From NCBI GenBank assembly GCA_037893225.1, contig JAZGUH010000323.1, positions 2,666,001-2,730,000 on the forward strand: a stretch of 64,000 nt of DNA, in the 5' to 3' direction. Shown piece after piece: positions 23,098 to 33,412 of this stretch; the stretch's first letter is position 1, and each line of letters begins with the position of its first letter. Below the pieces are notes generated by a model that saw only the letters and a list, made by a program, of their open reading frames with translations, ran no database searches and was not told the DNA's origin. This DNA is from Hippasteria phrygiana (taxonomy: Eukaryota; Echinodermata; Asteroidea; Valvatida; Goniasteridae). The position numbers and the translations under genes are program-made.

Positions 23098-23766
23098 TTA
23101 ATTAGGTGGTAAATTACTGTCGTATTCTTTAATTACTTCTAGTTTAAAGCAGTAAGTTTTGTGATAAGATTTTTTTTCTTTTTCCATTCTCTCAATCACT
23201 TTCTTTTCAACTTCATCATCAATTTCTTTTTGATTTCTATCAGATTCTTCTCTCGCCTTTGTTTGAGTTCTAATAGCTTCTTTCATCCCATTAAACTTTC
23301 TTAATTCGTTATTGATCTGAGCAAATTCTTCGTGACTGGTATCACCATCATCTATAGCTTGAGACACTAGCTCATCTATCGTATTTAATTTGGTTTCTGC
23401 CAACACTCTAATCTCATCGTGTTTCTTGGCTTTACCCCTAAACTTTTTGCTAAAGTATTTCAAGACTAAACTCACACCTACACATCCTATAGCTATACCT
23501 TCTAACGCTACACCAATGGGTAAACTATTAACACCGACAACACCTGCGATACCAATAGCACCCGACACGGCTCCAAAACATTCTGTCGCAGTCTCTGCGT
23601 TTGATAAACAACTAACAATTTTATTATACCTTTTATACAACTGATCTCGCTTGTCTCTCTCGGTCGTTATCTCTTTTTGTACCTGCTCAATTTTATTTAA
23701 CCTAAAGACTCTAGTATCATCCGTTTCAACGGGTACATCTGGTAATTTAGGATATATGGAGGTCAT
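23098..23766 (-). CDS. Virus-like cassette ORF 6: small-residue-rich membrane-type protein with charged helical ends
   Basis: The start is placed at ATG 23766 (start MTSIYPKLPDVP) because upstream in-frame sequence belongs to the preceding broken ORF. It encodes 222 residues: a short N-terminal PKLPDVP box, a charged helix (about 15-45), two Gly/Ala/Val-rich hydrophobic segments (about 60-105) that could insert in a membrane, a KKHDEIRVLAE block and a long highly charged helix (about 120-205). I recognise this architecture from anonymous genes that recur in virus-like mobile elements of marine invertebrates; no biochemical role is known to me. The frame is intact. It is the last gene before a hairpin, on the same strand as five others. 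Confidence 0.7.
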   Translation of the reverse strand: MTSIYPKLPDVPVETDDTRVFRLNKIEQVQKEITTERDKRDQLYKRYNKIVSCLSNAETATECFGAVSGAIGIAGVVGVNSLPIGVALEGIAIGCVGVSLVLKYFSKKFRGKAKKHDEIRVLAETKLNTIDELVSQAIDDGDTSHEEFAQINNELRKFNGMKEAIRTQTKAREESDRNQKEIDDEVEKKVIERMEKEKKSYHKTYCFKLEVIKEYDSNLPPN

Positions 23767-23784
23767 TTTAATAAAAGGACGACA

Positions 23785-24163
23785 TTTTATTTTTAAACGC
23801 TTTTTTGCAAGTATACGAGAATCAAAGTCCCGACACCTACCAATAGAGCCCACACATGATCGGCCAACCAACCGACACTCTTACTCAATAAATTAAACAA
23901 CCAACTAGTTATACTACCCAAAATACCCGGTAATTAAAGCGGCCAACAGTTTACCACCGAGCTTTTTTTATAGTAAATTAGCCAAATTTTTAAAATGACT
24001 ACTTACCCAATCTTTCAAATTACCACCCGGTTTAGGCGCTGGAGGAACCGGAGTCGAAGTCGTAACCCCAACACCTCTTACACCTGCTATTATCGAACTC
24101 ATGATCGTACTTACATGTATGGCTAAACTAAACGCGGATAGTATACTAACGATAGTTACACCC
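23785..24163 (-). pseudogene. Virus-like cassette ORF 5, C-terminal part, cut off by the hAT insertion
   Basis: Reading the minus strand from the hAT border, the frame gives a hydrophobic segment (TIVSILSAFSLAIHVSTI), a Pro-rich linker (STPVPPAPKPGG) and an amphipathic block, then breaks at an A-run near 23,970 and again near 23,930. Hydrophobic C-terminal sequence (LLVGVGTLILVYL) is visible in another frame to about 23,795. It continues the coiled-coil ORF seen on the other side of the hAT element; the 8-bp duplication TTACACCC at both borders shows they were once contiguous. Confidence 0.68.
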
Positions 24164-26427
24164 TAGGGCTGACTTTTTTTACCTCGCGATATCGCCGATA
24201 TGGCGATAAAATCGTCAACAAATTTCAGCATGATTGAAATGTCGCAAAAGTTCGTTCATGAATACATAATTGCCGGACGTGTTTGTCGCAGTCATTGTTT
24301 GAGGCCGTTCTTAGGCCAGCCATCAATATTGAGAAACAGCGTAGTCTAAGCTTAGTCTGCGGATATCTGGATCAAAGCTTTTTCTTTGTTGCCGCCACCA
24401 GCCAGAGCCATTACCCTATACACTCCAGACTATTGTTACCTAACATAGCCCCCCCCCCCCCCCCTGATTTCTTAAAAGAATTCCTGAGATTCCGGGAACA
24501 CAATGTCCGACACAAGGGGGGTTTCCCTTGCCCGCATATCGCGCTTCAAATGGCCAGAGCTGGGCTGGCTAATTTGCATGTGAATATTACAACATGTACA
24601 ATGCGGAGTACGCTGAATGTATACTTCAGATATTTATAATGTTTTAATAGATTTTGCATCGTATCGCAGATTTACTGACAGCTTGTCCATTTATATAAAC
24701 TTAGACTTTAAACCGAACAAAATTGTTTTCTTCCCTATTTATATATTTTTCTGCCCTATTTATATTTTTTTCTGCGAGTTGTTGAATACCTTAATTTTTT
24801 TTTATTGAATTAGCATTTTAAAAGAATGATCCCGAACCCAAAAAAAAATGTTCGCTAAAACTTCTGGATTTGTGCAATATTTTGATCTCTCCATCACCCA
24901 GTGCCCGCTGGATAAATGTACTCTCCAGATGCCACCACGTGTGGTTGGCATGGTATTATTTTCGCCCTGTACGCAGGCTTTGCAGTCCAGGGCGCCCTAC
25001 ACAAAGAAACTCTGGAGCTGAACCCATTATATACATTTTGTTACATGGTATTACAATGTATAAATAATTGTATACCCCGCAAAAGTTGAGCTGTCAATCA
25101 CTTTATAAGGTTTGAGGGCTAGGGGTGCAGTATATTTTATTTCAGACATACTTTTCTTTCAGGGCGAATGAATACTGACATTGTAATGAGTACTGATTTT
25201 TTTAAACATACATGTAGCTTGTCGGAACAGGTGAGCATTAATATTCCAAGCAAAGGATACAATAATCCATCCTTTTGTTTAATTCAGCTACGGGAGGGTA
25301 AAAATTATTCTCCTTGCTCGACGTTAAAACGGCAATCGATGGATTTATTTAATCAGCTATGTGTCCCCTTTGTGTTATATTTGTTCTGCTTGCTCAAATT
25401 TTTCTGGTGATTTTCACGGCCAGCCCACTAGACTATCGACGGGTACCAGCGAATTGTGTAGATACCAACAGTCAATCCGCGTGAACCAGCTGATCTATTT
25501 AGAGCTGATCAGCAGGAGGCACGAACCACGTGCGAGCAGCCCTTGTGCAGAGAAGCATTGAAAGGTCGAAATGGATACGCCCACTAATTTGCATAGATTT
25601 AAATATGGCTCAGTCTACACAAAACCACATTTTAAGAAGTTTTCAGGGTTAACTTTATGAAAATTACACTGGGGGTAACACAAAGGGTAACACCAGTGGT
25701 TAAGTTTTGAAAACAACTTCTTTGCAATACAATCGGCATAATTTGGTCAAAAAAATATCATTTTCTAGCTGCCTACCATGAATAGAAATTACACCATTTT
25801 TGTAGACTATCGGATCGCTTGTTCAATGTCATTTGGTGATTTTCTTAAAACGTCCCCCAGTACGAATCACCGAGCCACCAAGTGGTCATTTATCTTATGC
25901 ACCTATCAATTGCTTCCCCACCCCTCCCCCGGGCTTCCCCACCCAAGATTTGGGGATTGTCACTTTTGAAGTGACCAAATCCCCACTCCTGGGGCAAAAC
26001 TTTATTGACAATCCCCGACATGATGTGGAAACAATGGCAAAATGAGTAACCAAAATCCCCACCCTGGGGCTTGAAAAACGTGACCAAACCCCCACATAAG
26101 ACCTGGGGCAACCCAGGGGGAGGGTTGGGGAAGCAATTGATAGGCACATTATTTACACTATTAATAACAAGTTCGAAAGGATGATGTCATTTTGACTTCA
26201 ACCTCGCTTACAAGGAAATTAATTTTAGCGAATTTGCTGGTAAAAAGAAAGTATCACCGATTTTTAAAGGGAAAATAGGGTTCCGGAAAAAATCGCCGAT
26301 TTTAGAAATGATATCGGCGATATCTTGATTTTTCGATTTAATAAAACATGTACACTGTAGCCGATTTCGATTTTTGGTTGGCAAATATCGCATCATGGCG
26401 ATTTTATCGTCGTATCGCCCAGCACAA
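24164..26427. mobile_element. Non-autonomous hAT element inserted in the virus-like cassette
   Basis: TTACACCC flanks both sides (24156-24163 and 26428-26435), a perfect 8-bp target duplication. The ends TAGGGCTG and (inverse) TTGTGCTG are hAT-like. Both ends continue into GCGATATCGCC and GCGATAAAATCG motifs in inverse orientation. No transposase is seen in 2.26 kb. A second MITE is nested at 25,898-26,148. Confidence 0.87.
25898..26148. repeat. MITE nested in the hAT element (TGYACCTATCAATTGCTTCC ends)
   Basis: About 22-bp inverted ends differ at two positions. The interior has mirrored CCCC-rich blocks and paired AAATCCCCAC motifs. A diverged relative lies at about 29,325-29,520 (CAAATCCTCACC, GGGGTGGGGGGATAGG). 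Confidence 0.75.
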
Positions 26428-26435
26428 TTACACCC

Positions 26436-26815
26436 TGTTCTCGAAATAGAATTCTAATCTTTTCAGCCAACGAGATATCACTTCGTAATATTTTTTTAAA
26501 TGTTTCTTTGATTCTAGCGAGTTGATTATTGACATTTCGTTCATTTTCGAGCATCACAGTCGTTCTAGCGTCTCTTTCATCATTGAGCTCTGTTAATGTA
26601 TCGTTTAATTCTTGTCTCTCTTCAACAGTCGTTGCTTCTTTGAGTTTTGCTTTTACTTGTTCTCTTTTCTCGTCTATTATATCTCGTTTGGCTAAATTTA
26701 ATACCAACTCACCATTGAATGTTTCTAGATTTTTTGCTAAACCCGCAAGCTCTCTTTTAGAAAAACTTACTCCTCCAATTTGAATTGTATCTACCCCTTC
26801 TGGTTGGGGGGTGTT
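26436..26815 (-). pseudogene. Virus-like cassette ORF 5, N-terminal coiled-coil part
   Basis: The minus-strand frame shows an IQIGGVSF-type start of domain, then about 110 residues of Lys/Glu/Arg-rich heptads (VKAKLKEATTVEERQELN and onward), consistent with a long coiled coil, ending LAEKIRILFREQG at the hAT border. Upstream it joins the preceding frame only by a 1-nt shift near 26,815. A coiled coil followed by transmembrane-like segments (see 23,785-24,163) suggests a structural or membrane protein. I recognise the pattern as a recurrent gene of invertebrate virus-like elements; its function is unknown to me. Confidence 0.66.
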
Positions 26816-27263
26816 CTTGCGAAAAACCAGTATCGTCCCATTCAAAACCATGATCTGGATCAACGTTGGTCTCACCTTCTTGTATAGTTGCTACAATTCT
26901 TTCTAAGGATTCGCTTACATTATCAACTACTTCAGGAAGTTTGCACGGACTGACATGTTTATCAAATGCCTCATCGATTACATCAAATGCCTCTTGCACA
27001 TCGGGTTGTATCTGACTTAATATTTGTTGAGTTTTACTAGATTTATAATCAGCAAAACCAAGATCATGTCTGATAAATTCTATGTTAGTTTTAGATTGAA
27101 TAGTGCTTAATTTTAAAAATTCGCCAAACAATCCACGCGGATTTCTTTTCGTTAATTTAATCCATTTATTTTTTACACCCCATTTTACAGATAACCCCCC
27201 TGTCTTGATCATTGTCTTGATCATTTCTAAAATTAGTAGGATCTTCAATACCTGGTTTATATC
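26816..27263 (-). pseudogene. Virus-like cassette ORF 4, C-terminal part (frameshifted)
   Basis: An open piece contains KNKWIKLTKRNPRGLFGEFL, a hydrophilic helical middle (IQPDVQEAFDVIDEAFDKHV) and an acidic C-terminus. Its N-terminal neighbour in the foldback-interrupted region (27,200-27,263) is in another frame; a G-run near 27,197 marks the likely break. The intact parent would join ORF 27,486-27,715, since the same 11-bp word borders both sides of the foldback insertion. No domain I can name. Confidence 0.6.
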
Positions 27264-27274
27264 TAGTATCCCTA

Positions 27275-27474
27275 GCAGAACTGCATAGCACTGATGAAAA
27301 GTACAAAGTTTGATAAAAGTTAAAGCAGTGCTCACCAAGAATATTGGAGCTGAATTTTCGGCCTGACTAGGCCTTCAACTCCCAGCTTTGATGAAGGCCT
27401 AGTCAGGCCGAAAATTCAGCTCCAATATTCTTGGTCATGTTGGTGAGCACTTCTTTAACTTTTATCAAACTTTG
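27275..27474. repeat. 200-bp foldback element interrupting cassette ORF 4
   Basis: Its two arms (TACAAAGTTTGATAAAAGTT at 27,302 and its inverse ending at 27,476) pair almost end to end through AATTTTCGGCCTGACTAGGC. The word TAGTATCCCTA borders both sides (27264-27274 and 27475-27485), consistent with a duplication of 9-11 bp. Confidence 0.8.
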
Positions 27475-27485
27475 TAGTATCCCTA

Positions 27486-27715
27486 TATATATATTTATAA
27501 AAATTTGCTACTTTTTGCTTTACCAACTCTGTCATAAGATCCCCTTTTTTTGTACGTTGGCCTTCGATATCTGGTGTTTCTCTTAGTTGTTTTAGTCGTT
27601 GTTCTAGTTCGTCCATATATTCATAATCATCGTCGGCATCATAATCTTGTTGATTGTCTTCTTGATCTTCTCGACCAAAGTCGTCCATTTCAAAATCTTC
27701 TCCGCCTTCAGCCAT
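27486..27715 (-). pseudogene. Virus-like cassette ORF 4, N-terminal acidic part
   Basis: Starts MAEGGEDFEMDDFGRED, strongly acidic for about 45 residues (Asp/Glu/Gln), then a mixed helix ending VANFYKYIYRDT at the foldback border. After that the frame reads into the insertion and stops at 27,455. The start context is TATTTAAAAATGG. Interrupted rather than functional. Confidence 0.65.
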
Positions 27716-27739
27716 TTTTAAATAAACAAACGATTAAAA

Positions 27740-27994
27740 TTAATCGTTATATTTTATGCAGTATTTACTACATTTTGAGGAAGTACAATGTATACCTTGA
27801 CTCACTAACCAAGCCTGCGTGGCTAGAGCACCACCTACCATAGCAGTAATTTTAACTGTATCTTCTAAATCTAATTTTCCTAGATCAGCAGGTTTCATTT
27901 TAGAAACTTTTTTACCCAACATGGTATAACCTACAGTCAACAAACTCAACACAGCACCGTGATAAAGAGTATTTGAAACGTTTTTTGTATCCAT
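27740..27994 (-). CDS. Virus-like cassette ORF 3: small two-helix membrane protein
   Basis: 84 residues with two hydrophobic segments (AVLSLLTVGYTMLG, about 14-27; ITAMVGGALATQAWLV, about 50-65) separated by a Lys-rich link. This is a size and layout common for virus-encoded small membrane proteins. The start is ATG 27994 in the context AATTAAAATGG. I recognise similar 80-95-residue proteins starting MDTK from invertebrate virus-like elements, from memory only. The frame is intact. Confidence 0.62.
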   Translation of the reverse strand: MDTKNVSNTLYHGAVLSLLTVGYTMLGKKVSKMKPADLGKLDLEDTVKITAMVGGALATQAWLVSQGIHCTSSKCSKYCIKYND

Positions 27995-28029
27995 TTTAAT
28001 TATACATTTTTTAAATTTTTATTCCATTT

Positions 28030-28332
28030 CTAAAAAATCGGCTCAGCCTCTTTTTTCAGCTCTGGTATTGGTGGTCCTAAAACAGCCAAGCCAACTACCA
28101 CATACCCCCAGCTAGGAATACAATCTATCGTGACGGTTTGTGTTTGGTTGGGTGTTTCATCGTCTAGACTTTGCATCTTTTTTATTTGTTCCTTCACCTT
28201 TTTGTTTCTTTCGCCTTGTTTTTTACCCTGCTTTACTCTTTTAGGGTTTTGTACTCCTTTTTTAGCCGGAGGTTTTGTTACCCTCTGTATCGGTTGTGTC
28301 TGCTCCTGCGGAATCTCTACCGCTTGTGTCAT
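28030..28332 (-). CDS. Virus-like cassette ORF 2: basic N-terminus, single hydrophobic segment
   Basis: 100 residues. Residues 1-60 are Gln/Pro/Lys-rich (KKGVQNPKRVKQGKKQGERN), then TIDCIPSWGYVVVGLAVLG forms one membrane-like segment near 70-90. It overlaps the 3' end of ORF 1 by 71 bp in another frame, a compaction unusual in animal genes and common in viruses. I do not recognise the family. Confidence 0.5.
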   Translation of the reverse strand: MTQAVEIPQEQTQPIQRVTKPPAKKGVQNPKRVKQGKKQGERNKKVKEQIKKMQSLDDETPNQTQTVTIDCIPSWGYVVVGLAVLGPPIPELKKEAEPIF

Positions 28333-28849
28333 CTCTACTACTTAATCTGCTTTCGTTTCTAGATCCATCTTTTATAATAGAACTACTATTATTTGTACTA
28401 CTATAATTATCTATTTTCAAGTGTTTAGTAGTAATCAACATAGCTACCAAAGGAGATAGATAAAGTCCGTAGTTGTAGTATACTTCGCAAAGTAAACTAG
28501 CCATACTGCTAGAAATAACTGGATCGTTTTCCAAGTCGTTTGTAAGAGATTTTTCAGAGTCTAAACAAAGTTTATAACCAAACGGTGAAGCCAGAGGTAA
28601 AGTCATACCTAGAGGTTTTGCGTAAAGACTAAGCATGCATTTACCCAAACTGACTATCATTTCTTTACCTAGTTTAGCTTCGTAGTTTTTGTATAGTTTC
28701 TCTTGTTTTACAGAGTCTAAATTTTCGACTTCATTGGCGGAGTATTCTTTACCGAGATATTTCTTCGAATCACCAGAAGCAACTACTCCTAAAAGTCTAT
28801 TTTTGTGTTCTGGAACATTATATTTTTTAACAATGCGGCTGTCATTCAT
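28262..28849 (-). CDS. Virus-like cassette ORF 1: 195-residue protein of unknown function
   Basis: Starts MNDSRIVKKYNVPEHKNRLL and is followed by a folded-looking region to about residue 150 with conserved-type blocks (LLGVVASGDSKKYLGK, NYEAKLGKEMIVSLGK, DLENDPVISSS). A hydrophobic stretch YYNYGLYLSPLVAMLITTKH and a Ser/Asp/Thr-rich tail follow. The frame is intact. I recall very similar anonymous proteins from cnidarian and other marine invertebrate assemblies beside genes like ORFs 3, 5 and 6, which is the main reason for treating these ORFs as one cassette. Upstream of 28,850 the cassette stops: no polymerase, ATPase, integrase or capsid-like gene is found in the window. Confidence 0.65.
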   Translation of the reverse strand: MNDSRIVKKYNVPEHKNRLLGVVASGDSKKYLGKEYSANEVENLDSVKQEKLYKNYEAKLGKEMIVSLGKCMLSLYAKPLGMTLPLASPFGYKLCLDSEKSLTNDLENDPVISSSMASLLCEVYYNYGLYLSPLVAMLITTKHLKIDNYSSTNNSSSIIKDGSRNESRLSSRDDTSGRDSAGADTTDTEGNKTSG

Positions 28850-29084
28850 TCTCTGAAAGGCTTTTTTGGAGCTGAGATTTTATTTGGGCTTTTTTAACAT
28901 GTATGAAATGAAACATGAAATTTCACCCTTGTTTTGTGTATAAACGATTTTGGGGTGGGGGGGATGATATTCCAAGTCCAAATAATTTATTAAATATATG
29001 TTTTTTTCATAGTAGAGGTTAAAACTGGATTGAAAAATAATGCCCGGAACTAGACGAAATTCATAACGTGGGTAAAAACACTCA

Positions 29085-29131
29085 CTGTGCATGTTCAGTG
29101 ACAGCATGCCGTGCCGGTCAAATGAATCTGA
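29085..29131 (-). repeat. Fragment homologous to the flank of the MITE at 14,107
   Basis: On the minus strand, ATTTGACCGGCACGGC, ACTGAACATGC and CAGTGAGTGTTTT occur in the order seen at 14,066-14,106, but run on without a MITE. This gives a paralogous empty-site comparison. Confidence 0.7.
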
Positions 29132-29698
29132 TACCGGTTCACTCCAATAACCACTCCAATTGTCGGAACTGATTAACGTGGTAGCAATGTTAAATTCCTG
29201 ATTTCGCAAAGATGAGTTTTGCGGGTCTTATGTATAAAATATAATTATCATTCATGACTAGTTATGGCCTCATTATTTCTCATGCTATGGAAACCTTAGT
29301 CAAATTAGTCGTATTATGCACTTCTTAATTGTTCCCCCATCCTGCTCTGCCCCACCCAAATTGGGCATTGTCATTGTGGAAGTGACCAAATCCTCACCCC
29401 TAGGGCAATATTCTGTATTCCATGCATACCTATGTCGGACCATACTGCCCACCCTTTATTTATGTAACAAATACATGTAACAATGGGGGCCAGTGCCAGA
29501 GGAGGGGTGGGGGGATAGGTGACTAGCTCACACAGGAAAAACCTTGCTGGTTGGATGTTCTTCGATCTTTCTGATGATGGTTTAGGAAAGATAATTTTCT
29601 TTCGGGGAAAGTTCAGTGTCCTTTCATTTACAATGTATGTTTATAAGGAGGCAACTAAAAGTGAACTTGAGTATTTTGTTTGTTTTTTAATCAAACAG

Positions 29699-29865
29699 GT
29701 AATGCTATTGCCAATGCTGATACACCAGTAATGGATGACCTGTGCCATGATTCTAGCTGTGTCACCTTGGATGCTTCTGGACTGTCAGTTGGTTTACCCA
29801 GAGGCCTGATGGGTAACAGTGAGGTTGGCCACTTGAGTATAGGTGCTGGGCGTGTTTTGTACCAG
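29699..29865 (+). CDS. ipgm: iPGM exon 2 (phosphoserine motif)
   Basis: The acceptor AACAG and donor GTATGT bound 167 nt that complete the Gly codon left by exon 1 and then give 55 codons. They read [14 protein letters not shown], a typical iPGM continuation, and then [15 protein letters not shown], the hallmark box with the catalytic serine that carries the phospho-group and lies next to metal ligands. The exon ends in phase 0 after LYQ. There is no stop or frame disruption, and the upstream pyrimidine tract is good. It lies about 850 bp beyond the virus-like cassette, on the opposite strand. Confidence 0.97.
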
Positions 29866-31268
29866 GTATGTGTAGGCAGAAATTTAAAGTCCCGATATTT
29901 TTTTTTTTTCAGTAACAGGAAGAACAAATTACATGTAATCTTAAATTGAAAATACTTGGTTGAAAGTGGTAATCTTTGTATATTGTCACTTCACACACCC
30001 CCCCCCCCCCCAATTTTTTTTTTTTTTTTTACTTGGCTTTTTGTACCAAATGTATTTTGGGTTGTCAAACTAGCCATGCCTTTGCAATTGGCCCCTGTAC
30101 ATGTACATACATGTTGTACATGTATGTTACATGTGTCCAATCTCTTTTTGTACAGTAGAGCATGAGGCAGTTGGGGTACACATTTGAGTAAATTTCCAGT
30201 AAAGGATATTTTCGTTTTAAATAACCTTCCAATGATTTTACCGATCGCAAAGGATAAAAGTGTCTGCACCCTCAAGCTGCAGTGCAAAACTATGGCAGTC
30301 AATATCAAACACTAAATGTATACAGACCAGTCAAAACAAGTAGATTGGTTTTGACTGTCATAGCATGCAAATATGTTTAGGCATGTTTACTGCAGTGGGT
30401 GTTGGTTACATAGTCAAAACATATCAGTACCACAGGGGCACCATTATTTTATCAATGAAATAAACTCAGTTGATTTATTTGGATTGATGCAAGAACTCTT
30501 CATACAAGTGTAGGATTAATCTATTATAAGGAATAATGCAATTCTAAATGGTTCACCAAGTACATGTACATGTAGGCACATGTCTGCACTCTCTGCACAT
30601 ATCCATGTACATGTACATGTACCGGTATGTTCAGACTGTACTTGGTTTACCAGTTCGATTTAAACAATTTACAAGCCATGTTGGGTCTGTACAGTAAGTT
30701 TAATGAGGACGTTGACCGCTGACAGAAATCTGTGTCATTTTGTAGTTTTATGTAGATTAACTCTTACCCTAACCCCTGTGGCACTTTTGCTGGGAAGTAG
30801 CCCGAACCTGTCAAAATCCAACACTGCAGTAAACCTATGGCACAAATTTTGGCATCATCCATGTAAAGTATTAAATGGTGCCAAGCCTCTACAGTACTGA
30901 ACCCATCAAAATACAACACAACATGGTGTTGGATTTTGGTAGATTTGGGACAGTTTAAGGTTAACGCATATTATGGTAAAACAGGCAAAATGATAAAAGT
31001 TGTCGCTGACATACATGTACATGTATTATTTAAAGATGGACTCTCCTTTTGTGTTTAGCACAAAGGAGGCTCCGTCGTATGACACCAGATTTGTTTACTG
31101 CCCTCGGCAACGACTAGACGGGCTTCCCCCAGCAGCTACCCGCTAGACATGACGTGATAAAGTAGATCTCAAAAGTAACTTTTTTTTACTGTTTCACACT
31201 ATGAAAATCTTTACCCTGAAAATGCCCTAAAAAGTCATTTTGCCGTAAAACTAATATTTCACGGTGCA
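29866..31268. other. Intron 2, left part
   Basis: Non-coding. Contains C12 and T18 runs near 30,000-30,030, ACATGTACATGT clusters near 30,100, 30,560 and 30,605, and a repeat family C copy at 30,757-30,966 that begins and ends near TTAA. Confidence 0.7.
30757..30966 (+). repeat. Repeat family C, short copy
   Basis: Contains AACCTGTCAAAATCCAACAC, CATCCATGTAAAGTATTAAA and CAGTACTGAACCCATCAAAA, as at 13,268-13,560. Ends GTTTAAGGTTAA. Confidence 0.72.
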
Positions 31269-31451
31269 ACCAGCACAAGTTAAAATAGCCGGTTAGCAAT
31301 TTGGGATTACAGGTTATAATCAAGGTATAGTGACAGTGTCCTCCAAATAAAAGGAGATTGACTGCAGTATACACATTACAGTGAATGTAAGGTCTATAGA
31401 AATTAGCCTGTGTGATGTGATAACTTTCCAAGTTCCCCCATAAATGGATCC
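31269..31451 (+). repeat. Direct repeat D, copy 1
   Basis: About 183 bp nearly identical to 32,789-32,966, from ACCAGCACAAGTTAA to CCCCATAAATGGATCC, with one 5-bp and a few single-base differences. The block between the copies holds no recognisable gene. Origin unknown. Confidence 0.9.
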
Positions 31452-32788
31452 ACTTCTCCCCTACCACCCAAGGCACAGGAGGCGGCCTGGGGAAGAAGTC
31501 CCCGAGGTTGGGGAAGTGGCAAGTAGACAACGGGCCATAGCCACCTGGAGAGGGTGCCCCCAGTCTGTGCTGTGGGGACGGTCCCCGTGCGGACCAACGA
31601 TACTCACAAGTAACGTGAGCTAGAGGCATACAATAAAATCAGAGAGGGCATAACTGACTCCACCTTGGTGGAGGAGAAATCCTGGGGTAGGTAAACGCCC
31701 CTGGTGAAAAAACAGGTACACTGTACACAGTAGGTGCCTAATAATGCAAATGCAAGGCCATTATATCAACCAGGGGATTCCACAGTCCAAAGACAACGTG
31801 GCTGAACAAATCGCAGCCCTCCACCTGGCAGGGGCGGATCTAGGTTTTAACCAAGGGGGGGGTTTACCTGACGTGATTGGCCTACACACCCCAGCGTGCC
31901 GAATTTTCGAGATCCGCCACTGCCTGGGGGTGTGCATCTACACATGTACCGAGTATCATGTACCAGGATTATACCAATCCTGCCCCAAAGCCCGACCGTT
32001 TATGCCTGACCAAGGAACTGTATTTTCTTAGCCACTCCGGAGGCTCTTGCACCAGCATCGGACCTCTTAATAGCCCAAAAACTGTAAACGACCAGGAACC
32101 TTTTGCCCTGATGGGTGTCAACTGGGGTAGCCAAGAGATGCGCTCCCCAGAACCAAGGTGGGTCCACACCCGTAACCATGTGATAAATTGACCATGAGTG
32201 GTTTTGTTGCGGAGGGTAGGAGGGTTTTTTGGTTATACATGTATGTGTATGCTCAGCGAAGGAAAGCGGAAAAGTGGCAGAAAGTGCGCAAAAGCTACAC
32301 TGCTCGACTGCATGGGACGACCAATCCGGAATCGCGTCTGATTGCTTCCTGTGCTGTTGGAATGTCTGCTCTTCCCCCCAGTGCCAAAGGTGTTCTCCGG
32401 AGACGAGCACCGTAAAACTGTATTGGCCCAAGATGGCGAAGAGAGGACACGGACAATGGAATATGTGGTATGCTCAGACATTGCTTCGCCAAGCGTTTTA
32501 TTGCCCTTTTGGCTTTCCTTTGCTTTCCTGTACAAATCCATGTAACATCTACATTAAAACCCTCCTGTTCTCAGGGCCAAAATCGACCCAGCTGCTGTAC
32601 AGATCAAAACCTATCAAATTTCAGATTGAAACACACACAAACTGTCAGAGTTGGTGTTTAGAGATTTTGATAGGCTGTGATAGTTATAAGGAACGCCGAA
32701 TAATTACACTCAAAATTGTTTGTCTGCTGTACAGCAAACAGCTATCATACATGTAAACTGGTTGTAGCGACAACACAAAGTTTGATAA

Positions 32789-32966
32789 AACCAGCACAAG
32801 TTAACATTGCCGGTTAGTAATTTGGGATTACAGGTTATAATCAAGGTATAGTGTCCTCCAAATAATAGGAGATTGACTGCAGTATACACATTACAGTGAA
32901 TGTAAGGTTTATAGAAATTAGCCCGTGTGATGTGATAACTTTCCAAGTTCCCCCATAAATGGATCC
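32789..32966 (+). repeat. Direct repeat D, copy 2
   Basis: See copy 1 at 31,269-31,451. The two copies are 1.5 kb apart in the same orientation. Confidence 0.9.
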
Positions 32967-33005
32967 CCGCCCTCAAACATTATTCCGAAATCAGGAACTT
33001 GCCAA

Positions 33006-33057
33006 CCCCCCCCCCCCCGTTCCAATACATTGGTTTGGGGGGGGGGGGGGGGGGGGG
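33006..33057. repeat. C13 ... G21 homopolymer pair
   Basis: C13 (33006-33018) and G21 (33037-33057) are separated by 18 bp and can fold as a hairpin. Exact lengths are doubtful in any assembly. Confidence 0.85.
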
Positions 33058-33412
33058 TGTCTGCAGCTGCAGGTGGGAATTAGGTAAAATATACTACAAT
33101 TCCATACCCAGGGTGTGCCCAAGCAGTTTAAAACTGGTTGCCATTGGGCCCTGCATATTTAGAGTTAAAACTGAATATTTAAACAAATACCAGAATATTT
33201 ACACAGCTAACGCCATTTACGGTTAACTTTTAAACTCTCTCGTAGAAGCCTATTGCTGATTTACGGGATGAGCGAAAAACCCGCGAAAAACCCTTTTTTG
33301 GGGGGGGAAAACAAGGGAAAATTCCCATCCGGCTCCAGAGTATTGTCGTAATTGTGGCAGCCGAGTTAACAACTCCGCAGATCAGCGTAAATGGCAGAAA
33401 TATCACTGATGG

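Noticed and set aside
32229..32756. 175-codon plus-strand ORF
   Set aside because: Cys/Ser-rich translation with no motif, overlapping several equally long frames on both strands and running into the direct repeat region.
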